Positions 1-4,560 of a stretch of DNA of 5,330 nt are shown in pieces. The stretch is from an uncultured Lachnospiraceae bacterium (GTDB taxonomy: Bacteria; Bacillota_A; Clostridia; Lachnospirales; Lachnospiraceae). A program made the translations under genes and the position numbers. The notes under the pieces are model-generated. The model ran no database searches and was not told the origin of the DNA. It worked only from the letters and a program-made list of their open reading frames with translations. The first letter of the stretch is position 1. Each line of letters begins with the position of its first letter. The stretch lies in assembly GCA_910585655.1 (NCBI GenBank), contig CAJUFW010000034.1, positions 16,843-22,172 on the forward strand. The letters are read 5' to 3'.

Positions 1-14
1 CAGGGGCTTCCGTT

Positions 15-44
15 ACGAGACTGTTTTTAACGAGACTGTTTTTT
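15..44. repeat. Two-copy 15-bp tandem direct repeat downstream of leuB
   Basis: Plus-strand ACGAGACTGTTTTTA at 15-29 is followed directly by ACGAGACTGTTTTTT at 30-44, differing only at the last base. It lies just past the leuB stop codon, in transcribed or spacer DNA. Read on the minus strand there is no hairpin with a T-tract, so I do not call it a terminator. It is most simply a replication-slippage duplication. The next gene downstream is outside the window. Confidence 0.7.
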
Positions 45-52
45 TTAGACTA

Positions 53-1141
53 TTATTTTAAAATTTCTGCCTTAATCAAATCCCCCATCTTCACCGTGCC
101 GACCAGGGTTTTGCCTTCGGAGTAGATGTCTCCGGTGCGGTAGCCTTGTTTTAAGACTTGCTTAACGGCTTCTTCTACGGCGTCTGCTTCCTGCTCCAAG
201 TCAAAGGAATAGCGGAGCATCATGGCGGCGGATAGAATGGTGGCAATCGGGTTTGCCTTGTCCTGTCCGGCGATGTCCGGGGCGGAGCCGTGGCTTGGCT
301 CATAGAGACCAAGTTTTCCTTCTCCCAGACTGGCGGAAGGCAGCATACCGATAGAGCCTGTCACCATGCTTGCTTCATCCGAAAGAATATCTCCAAACAT
401 GTTTTCTGTTAAAATGACGTCAAACTGTCCTGGATCTTTGACTAACTGCATGGCGCAGTTATCGACTAACATATCTGAAACTTCTACTTCCGGATAGTCT
501 TTTGCCACTTCGGCGACTACGTTTCTCCAAAGCCTGGAAGAATCCAGTACATTCGCTTTATCGACGCTGCACAGCTTTTTCCGGCGCTTCATCGCAATGT
601 CAAAGCCCCATTTGGCGATACGGCGGATTTCGGTTTCGTCATAGGTGAGGGTGTCGATCGCTTTGCGTACTCCGTTTTCTTCTACGGTTTTCCGCTCTCC
701 AAAGTACAGACCTCCGGTCAGTTCCCGCATCACTACAAAGTCAAAACCGTCCTTGCTGATTTCATCTTTTAACGGGCAGGCTCCCTTTAGTTCCTCAAAT
801 AACAGCGCCGGACGGATATTGGCAAACAGATTCAACCCCTTGCGAATCGCCAACAACCCGGCTTCCGGACGCTTGTCCGGCGGAAGCTGATACCAGTTCG
901 ATTGACCGACGTTTCCTCCGACTGCTCCTAGCAGAACGGAATCGCTCTCCTTTGCCATTTTTAAAGTCTGTTCCGGCAGCGGCTCGCCGCAGGCGTCGAT
1001 CGCCGCCCCGCCCATCAGTGCTTCCTGGTACGTAAAGGAATGCCCGTATTTCTCCCCTACGGCATCCAATACTTTTCTTGCCTCCCTTACAATCTCTGGT
1101 CCGATTCCGTCTCCCGGAATCACAGTAATCTTGTAGTTCAT
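53..1141 (-). CDS. leuB: 3-isopropylmalate dehydrogenase
   Basis: This is the third enzyme of leucine synthesis, a cytosolic NAD-dependent dehydrogenase that oxidises and decarboxylates 3-isopropylmalate to 2-oxoisocaproate. The 362-residue product has the usual family length. Visible landmarks are the N-terminal PGDGIGPEI (9-17), substrate arginines in LLAIRK (R100), FANIRP (R110) and VMREL (R139), the catalytic tyrosine in GGLYFGE (Y146), catalytic lysine K195 in SVDKANVL, metal-ligand aspartates D227, D251 and D255 (the family signature NMFGDILSD starts at 247), and the NAD-adenine loop HGSAPDIAG (284-292), whose D289 favours NAD over NADP. An in-frame ATG exists 15 codons upstream at 1186. 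I chose 1141 because a good ribosome site precedes it and the protein then begins MNYKITVIPGDG, as in homologues. It lies 120 bp after purB with no clear terminator between, so read-through from purB is possible. Other leu genes are not in the window. Confidence 0.97.
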   Translation of the reverse strand: MNYKITVIPGDGIGPEIVREARKVLDAVGEKYGHSFTYQEALMGGAAIDACGEPLPEQTLKMAKESDSVLLGAVGGNVGQSNWYQLPPDKRPEAGLLAIRKGLNLFANIRPALLFEELKGACPLKDEISKDGFDFVVMRELTGGLYFGERKTVEENGVRKAIDTLTYDETEIRRIAKWGFDIAMKRRKKLCSVDKANVLDSSRLWRNVVAEVAKDYPEVEVSDMLVDNCAMQLVKDPGQFDVILTENMFGDILSDEASMVTGSIGMLPSASLGEGKLGLYEPSHGSAPDIAGQDKANPIATILSAAMMLRYSFDLEQEADAVEEAVKQVLKQGYRTGDIYSEGKTLVGTVKMGDLIKAEILK

Positions 1142-1151
1142 GTTATTTATA

Positions 1152-1160
1152 CTCCTTTCC
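1152..1160 (-). promoter_or_regulatory. Ribosome binding site deciding the leuB start
   Basis: Minus-strand GGAAAGGAG lies 10 nt before the ATG at 1141. It sits inside the extended reading frame that would begin at 1186, so it supports the shorter 362-residue protein. No comparable purine-rich site precedes the 1186 ATG. Confidence 0.85.
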
Positions 1161-1161
1161 T

Positions 1162-1244
1162 CGCAGGCTATCGTACTCTTTGCCACATTACTACGGTAAA
1201 CTGCGTTTTCTAATTATAATAACGTATTTCAGATTATATTGCAA
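1162..1244 (-). promoter_or_regulatory. Possible leuB promoter and leader region
   Basis: Two exact TATAAT hexamers occur on the minus strand, at 1238-1233 and 1218-1213. The second has TTGCAA 20 nt upstream (1244-1239), which is longer than the ideal 17 nt. The first has no good -35. Downstream the leader contains complementary arms CGCAG (1205-1201) and CTGCG (1166-1162) just before the ribosome site, enclosing a smaller TTAC-CGTA-GTAA hairpin (1199-1188). AT-rich spacer DNA often yields TATAAT by chance, so the promoter call is weak. There is no T-box and no leucine-codon leader peptide that I can see. Confidence 0.3.
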
Positions 1245-1261
1245 GCAAAACAAAAATTTCC

Positions 1262-2695
1262 TTATACTTTAATGTCTGCCCGCAGTCCCAAAAGCTCCTG
1301 ATTTTCCGTTAAAATCGGCTGAATAACATCCTGTATAAACTCCTCGACCTGCTCCTTGGAACGTCCGGTATAACGTTTTGGATCCATAGTTTCCTTTAAC
1401 TCTTCTAGCGTCAGACCAAACGCCGGATCGGCGGCAATCAATTCCAACAGATTGTTTTCCAGACCGCGCTCTTTGACGTTCTTCCCTGCCTCCATAGAAA
1501 GGGTACGAATTCTTTCGTGTAACTCCTGACGGTCGCCGCCTCGTTTTACAGCATCCATCATAATATTTTCCGTAGCCATAAACGGCAGTTCAGCCATCAG
1601 GCGCTTTTCGATGACTTTCGGATAAACTACCAAGCCGTCCACTACATTTAAGTACAGATCTAAAATGCCGTCCACTGCCAAAAATGCTTCCGGCACGCTT
1701 AGGCGCTTGTTGGCAGAATCGTCTAACGTCCGCTCAAACCACTGGGTCGAAGAAGTGATCGCCGGATTGAGGGCGTCTACCATCACATAACGGGAAAGAG
1801 AGGCAATCCGCTCGCTTCGCATTGGGTTCCGTTTATAAGCCATTGCCGAGGAACCGATCTGGTTCTTTTCAAACGGCTCTTCGATTTCCTTTAAATGCTG
1901 CAGCAGACGAATATCGTTGGAAAATTTGTGAGCGCTGGCAGCAACCCCTGCCAAGATATTTAGTACCCTTGTATCCATTTTCCGCGAATAGGTCTGACCG
2001 GATACCGGAAAGCACCCGGAAAATCCCATTTTCTGGGCAATCTTCTGATCTAACGCTTTGATTTTCGCATGGTCTCCGTCAAACAGCTCCATAAAGCTAG
2101 CCTGTGTCCCAGTCGTTCCTTTAGAGCCTAACAGCAGCATACTATCGATCAAATAGCAGATATCATCATAATCTAACTTTAACTCCATCAGCCATAAGGA
2201 AGCGCGCTTTCCTACTGTCGTCGGCTGCGCCGGCTGGAAATGGGTAAACGCCAAAGTCGGCAGTTCCCGGTACTCCATCGCAAATTTTGCCAGCTCGTTC
2301 ATCACATTAACCAACTTCTTTTTTACCAGCTTTAAGGCTTCTGTCATCACAATAATATCCGTATTATCTCCTACATAACAGGACGTCGCGCCCAAATGGA
2401 TGATTCCTTTCGCCTTCGGACACTGCACGCCGTAGGCATAGACATGAGACATGACATCATGTCGTACCAAAGCCTCCCGCTCCTTTGCCACCTCATAGTT
2501 GATATCCTCCTGATGAGCCTTTAACTCCTCGATTTGCTCCTCGGTAATCGGCAAACCTAATTCCCTCTCCGCCTCTGCCAACGCAATCCAAAGCCGTCTC
2601 CATGTACGAAATTTCATATCCGGAGAAAAAATATACTGCATTTCCTTACTGGCATAGCGCTCCGATAACGGACTGTTATAAATTTCTGTTCCCAT
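1262..2695 (-). CDS. purB: Adenylosuccinate lyase, long eukaryote-like form
   Basis: This cytosolic, normally tetrameric lyase acts twice in purine synthesis: SAICAR to AICAR plus fumarate, and adenylosuccinate to AMP plus fumarate. The 477-residue protein shows the fumarase/aspartase superfamily landmarks: RHDVMSHV (78-85), HLGATSCYVGDN (100-111), THFQPAQPTT (151-160) with presumed catalytic H152, and the signature loop GSSAMAYKRNPMRSE (281-295) with the catalytic serine. QWFERTLDDSANKR (318-331) and ELPFMATENI (369-378) closely resemble the animal enzyme, and the length fits that clade rather than the roughly 430-residue Bacillus PurB. In the loop, alanine replaces the more common proline (SSAMA versus SSAMP). 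An in-frame ATG at 2740 lacks a ribosome site. The ATG at 2695 has one and starts MGTEIYNSPLSERY, as expected for the family. It is 132 bp after the unknown gene upstream in transcription. Confidence 0.97.
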   Translation of the reverse strand: MGTEIYNSPLSERYASKEMQYIFSPDMKFRTWRRLWIALAEAERELGLPITEEQIEELKAHQEDINYEVAKEREALVRHDVMSHVYAYGVQCPKAKGIIHLGATSCYVGDNTDIIVMTEALKLVKKKLVNVMNELAKFAMEYRELPTLAFTHFQPAQPTTVGKRASLWLMELKLDYDDICYLIDSMLLLGSKGTTGTQASFMELFDGDHAKIKALDQKIAQKMGFSGCFPVSGQTYSRKMDTRVLNILAGVAASAHKFSNDIRLLQHLKEIEEPFEKNQIGSSAMAYKRNPMRSERIASLSRYVMVDALNPAITSSTQWFERTLDDSANKRLSVPEAFLAVDGILDLYLNVVDGLVVYPKVIEKRLMAELPFMATENIMMDAVKRGGDRQELHERIRTLSMEAGKNVKERGLENNLLELIAADPAFGLTLEELKETMDPKRYTGRSKEQVEEFIQDVIQPILTENQELLGLRADIKV

Positions 2696-2702
2696 ATTAG
2701 AT

Positions 2703-2711
2703 TCCCTTTCC
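2703..2711 (-). promoter_or_regulatory. Ribosome binding site deciding the purB start
   Basis: Minus-strand GGAAAGGGA ends 7 nt before the ATG at 2695 and lies within the longer frame that begins at 2740. It supports removing the 15-residue extension MEIWTKKLRKERESN from the protein. Confidence 0.8.
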
Positions 2712-2773
2712 TTTCTTAATTTCTTTGTCCAAATTTCCATTTGTATTTCTGATGCTTATTTTCAAAATCAGGA

Positions 2774-2783
2774 ATGTATACAT
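2774..2783. promoter_or_regulatory. Perfect 10-bp palindrome upstream of purB
   Basis: ATGTATACAT is a perfect palindrome in the 132-bp gap between the unknown gene and purB. With one bulged base the symmetry extends to flanking GGA and TCC. On the minus strand the palindrome contains TATACA (2780-2775), a possible -10 element, but the hexamer 17 nt upstream (TCAAAT) is a poor -35. It could be a small operator over a weak purB promoter, or chance in AT-rich DNA. I see no terminator in this gap. Confidence 0.25.
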
Positions 2784-2827
2784 ATCCAATTTATTGAATT
2801 TGATTGATTCATGGCGTATTGGAACGG

Positions 2828-3337
2828 CTAACCTATTTCTTCGATGTTTGAAGGAATAGACTTAGAAGGCTGCTTCTTGCAATACAGAATAGTATCAACT
2901 CCCTCGTTTTGGACTGCATACCACCCAGGCTCAAGCGACAGCTCGAAAACCTTTTCCATTTCCAATTCCGGATAGGAAAGACATTGAATCAACTCGCTCG
3001 CTGTAACTGCCAACAGTTTACCCGTAGGAAGATGCAGCCATTTGCATGGGTCTGTAATTTCAGCACTTTTTGTAAACTCACATTCCTTGACAACACACTC
3101 TAAAAGCCAGACAATCATTTTTCCCTGCCCGCAAAATTCCCGGATTTGTTCTGTTTCCCGCTGCCTTACGATGTCCCAGTCCTCATCGGGAAAATCACAA
3201 ATCAATTCGGATGTCCCAGATGAATCAAGTAAAATATCCATCGCATATAACAGATCGGGATCATTCAATTCTGACAGATAGCTTTCATCTATGAAGACCA
3301 ATCCATCTAGCATGTCACAGTTCAATGTATATTTCAT
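2828..3337 (-). CDS. Uncharacterised acidic 169-residue protein
   Basis: I do not recognise this family. The protein is 169 residues, acidic, with no signal peptide and no clear membrane segment, so it is probably cytosolic. It has eight cysteines (7, 47, 69, 81, 86, 98, 119, 153), not arranged as CxxC pairs. The N-terminal half is rich in D and E, with LNDPDLLYAMDILLDSSG (24-41) and DFPDEDWDIV (48-57). The C-terminal half has KWLHLPTGKLLAVTASELIQ (99-118) and a strand-like stretch FELSLEPGWYAV (131-142), giving an alpha/beta impression; the last 15 residues look disordered. The start is supported by GGAGGA (3353-3348) 10 nt before the ATG. It lies 99 bp after purC, behind a hairpin terminator, and 132 bp before purB. 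The context hints at a purine link but does not prove one. The small acidic form also recalls immunity-type proteins, but no partner toxin is visible. Confidence 0.85.
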   Translation of the reverse strand: MKYTLNCDMLDGLVFIDESYLSELNDPDLLYAMDILLDSSGTSELICDFPDEDWDIVRQRETEQIREFCGQGKMIVWLLECVVKECEFTKSAEITDPCKWLHLPTGKLLAVTASELIQCLSYPELEMEKVFELSLEPGWYAVQNEGVDTILYCKKQPSKSIPSNIEEIG

Positions 3338-3384
3338 GTATGATTTGTCCTCCGTTATTTCTTTTTGTCTTCCTTCTATATGGC

Positions 3385-3414
3385 AAAAGTGGACAGCTTA
3401 CGTTGTCCACTTTT
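3385..3414 (-). terminator. Intrinsic terminator after purC, bidirectional
   Basis: AAAAGTGGACA (3385-3395) and TGTCCACTTTT (3404-3414) form a perfect 11-bp stem around an 8-nt loop. It lies 22 bp past the purC stop. Read in the purC direction the T-run is short (four T, then GCC). In the plus direction it is longer (TTTTTATTAT). It should therefore end or attenuate purC transcription, perhaps incompletely, so the unknown gene and purB may receive only read-through or use their own promoters. Confidence 0.8.
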
Positions 3415-3436
3415 TATTATCGCCAAATGTTATCTG

Positions 3437-4156
3437 TTAGTCTGCATTTTTGCTGATTCCAAGACGTCGGAATACCTCTTCATAAGCGTCCTCGACATTG
3501 CCCAAATCCCGTCTGAATCGATCCTTATCTAATTTTTCGTGGGTTTCTACGTCCCACAGTCTGCAGGTATCCGGAGAAATCTCGTCTGCCAAAATGATCT
3601 GACCATGATAACGACCAAATTCAATCTTAAAGTCAATTAAATCAATCCCCAGCTTTAAGAAATAGTCGATCAGTACTTCATTGACTTTAAACGCATATTT
3701 GGTAATGGCGTCGATCTCTTCCCTGGTCGCTGCGCCAAGAGCAATCGCATAATAATCATTGATCAGCGGATCGCCCAACGCGTCGTCCTTATAGCTGAAT
3801 TCCAGGGTCGGAGCCAAAAGCTTTCTGCCCTCTTCAATCCCCAGACGCTTGGAAAAGCTGCCTGCAGCTACGTTGCGGATGATAACCTCAAGCGGAACGA
3901 TCTCCACTTTTTTTACTGCGGTTTCCCGATCGCTTAGTTCTTCCACCAAATGGGTCGGCACACCCTCTTTTTCCAAAAGCCCGAATACATAATTCGTCAT
4001 ACGATTGTTGATCGCACCTTTGCCGACAATGGTTCCCTTCTTCTCGCCGTTAAATGCAGTCGCATCGTCCTTGTAATCCACGATTAACACATCTGGATCA
4101 TCTGTTTTGTAGACCTTTTTGGCCTTTCCCTCATACAAAAGTTCCTTCTTTTCCAT
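3437..4156 (-). CDS. purC: Phosphoribosylaminoimidazole-succinocarboxamide (SAICAR) synthetase
   Basis: This cytosolic ATP-dependent ligase joins aspartate to CAIR, giving SAICAR, which PurB (encoded downstream) then cleaves. The product is 239 residues, the normal size for a single-domain bacterial PurC. Landmarks are LYEGKAKKVY (7-16, nucleotide-binding lobe), GKGAINNRM (45-53), the first family signature VPLEVIIRNVAAGSFSKR (87-104), the second signature LIDFKIEFG (173-181), and ADEISPDTCRLWD (190-202) near the C-terminus. The frame has an ATG at 4168, but its codons overlap the ribosome site. I chose 4156 (MEKKELLYEGKAKK), which has GAGG 6 nt upstream and matches homologues. The gene follows a structured-RNA candidate and has its own promoter candidate, and a hairpin terminator follows it. 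Confidence 0.97.
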   Translation of the reverse strand: MEKKELLYEGKAKKVYKTDDPDVLIVDYKDDATAFNGEKKGTIVGKGAINNRMTNYVFGLLEKEGVPTHLVEELSDRETAVKKVEIVPLEVIIRNVAAGSFSKRLGIEEGRKLLAPTLEFSYKDDALGDPLINDYYAIALGAATREEIDAITKYAFKVNEVLIDYFLKLGIDLIDFKIEFGRYHGQIILADEISPDTCRLWDVETHEKLDKDRFRRDLGNVEDAYEEVFRRLGISKNAD

Positions 4157-4162
4157 GATCAT

Positions 4163-4166
4163 CCTC
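4163..4166 (-). promoter_or_regulatory. Ribosome binding site deciding the purC start
   Basis: Minus-strand GAGG lies 6 nt before the ATG at 4156. The alternative in-frame ATG at 4168 runs into this GAGG and has no purine-rich site of its own, so the shorter protein is preferred. Confidence 0.7.
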
Positions 4167-4172
4167 ATTTCT

Positions 4173-4188
4173 GTGCGACTTGACGCAC
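4173..4188 (-). promoter_or_regulatory. Small leader hairpin just upstream of the purC ribosome site
   Basis: GTGCG (4188-4184 on the minus strand) and CGCAC (4177-4173) form a perfect 5-bp GC-rich stem with the 6-nt loop TCAAGT. It ends 6 nt before the GAGG ribosome site and lies in the short leader expected from the purC promoter candidate. It has no T-tract, so it is not a terminator. It could affect mRNA stability or translation, or be incidental. Confidence 0.35.
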
Positions 4189-4202
4189 CTTATTCCGACA
4201 TT

Positions 4203-4232
4203 ATTTTATCCCTTTTGCCTTCTTTCGCGCAA
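4203..4232 (-). promoter_or_regulatory. Candidate purC promoter
   Basis: On the minus strand TTGCGC (4232-4227) and TAAAAT (4208-4203) are separated by 18 nt. They match the sigma-A consensus at 3 of 6 and 5 of 6 positions. Transcription would start near 4196, giving a leader of about 40 nt. It lies downstream of the T-tract of the RNA candidate, so purC could be made independently of that RNA. A TTTCGC/GCGAAA inverted repeat (4223-4228 and 4251-4256) overlaps the -35 side. Confidence 0.4.
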
Positions 4233-4271
4233 CTACTTTTTCCAAACTTTGCGAAATTCGTCTAAAGCACC

Positions 4272-4440
4272 AAAAAAAGAGGCGTTCTCACTCTAGTTTT
4301 CGTATGATTGAATAGATAATTTCTTTTTACCATACTTTTGGAATAGAAACCAGCCGGTTGCCGCTATCCAGCTTCCATCTGCTTTATTTTCATGTCTGTT
4401 CTATCTGCACACTATCATACCCCAGATAAGAAAGCTTATC
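4272..4440 (-). ncRNA. Rod-shaped structured RNA candidate, 6S RNA-like
   Basis: Between the upstream terminator and the purC promoter, the minus strand can fold into one long imperfect rod. From the outside inwards, TTCTTA (4432-4427) pairs with TGAGAA (4290-4285); TCTGG (4426-4422) with CTAGA (4296-4292); GTATGAT (4420-4414) with ATCATAC (4308-4302); and AGATA (4406-4402) with TATCT (4318-4314). A large central bubble follows, with about 24 nt on the 5' side and 20 nt on the 3' side. The apical stem pairs TGGA (4377-4374) with TCCA (4342-4339) and AGCTGG (4373-4368) with CCGGCT (4357-4352) around a 10-nt loop. Seven T's (4278-4272) follow the closing stem. Length of about 170 nt, closing stem, central bubble, apical hairpin and terminal T-tract match the architecture of 6S RNA (ssrS), which binds the housekeeping RNA polymerase holoenzyme. 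The family call is inferred from fold only; a purC leader attenuator or another small RNA remains possible. Confidence 0.5.
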
Positions 4441-4442
4441 AA

Positions 4443-4454
4443 TACAACGTTGTA
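4443..4454. promoter_or_regulatory. Perfect 12-bp palindrome TACAACGTTGTA, operator-like
   Basis: This exact palindrome sits 2 bp before the 5' arm of the RNA candidate and 19 bp beyond the T-tract of the upstream terminator. Its half-site (TACAAC on the minus strand) doubles as the possible -10 element of the RNA candidate, a typical operator position. I cannot name a regulator, and a 12-bp palindrome can occur by chance. Confidence 0.3.
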
Positions 4455-4475
4455 CTTATCTTCGTACTTTTTCAA
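4449..4475 (-). promoter_or_regulatory. Weak promoter candidate for the RNA candidate
   Basis: On the minus strand TTGAAA (4475-4470) and TACAAC (4454-4449) lie 15 nt apart, each matching four or more consensus bases. Initiation would fall near 4442, at the 5' edge of the rod structure. The spacing is short and the -35 overlaps the end of the upstream terminator, so this is only a suggestion. Confidence 0.25.
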
Positions 4476-4507
4476 AAAAGGACTACGGTTTTTGCCGCAA
4501 TCCTTTT
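4474..4507 (-). terminator. Strong intrinsic terminator after the repeat-protein gene
   Basis: On the minus strand AAAAGGATTGCGG (4507-4495) pairs with CCGTAGTCCTTTT (4488-4476) through 13 pairs, two of them G-U, around the loop CAAAAA. The run of six T's ends at 4474. It begins 53 bp past the stop codon at 4561, so it should cleanly end transcription of the repeat-protein gene and insulate the RNA candidate and purC from it. Confidence 0.88.
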
Positions 4508-4560
4508 CCTAATTTCAACTATCACACATATTCTCTTGCTCTTGTACTATATTTTCCTAT

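Noticed and set aside
645..890. Plus-strand open frame inside leuB
   Set aside because: It is antisense to conserved leuB motifs and has no recognisable protein features.
2909..3281. Two overlapping plus-strand frames opposite the unknown 169-residue gene, considered as rival genes
   Set aside because: The minus-strand frame is longer, has a good ribosome site and fits the direction of all neighbours. The plus frames have no ribosome site and no domain-like sequence.
4189..4207. PurR box (CCGAAC core) near TTCCGACATTAT upstream of purC
   Set aside because: The core lacks one A of CCGAA and there is no second box at the usual spacing, so the resemblance is too weak.
4157..4440. Purine riboswitch or T-box upstream of purC
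   Set aside because: I find no three-way-junction purine aptamer with its conserved loops and no T-box GGUGG-type antiterminator sequence. The fold found is a single rod with a bubble.
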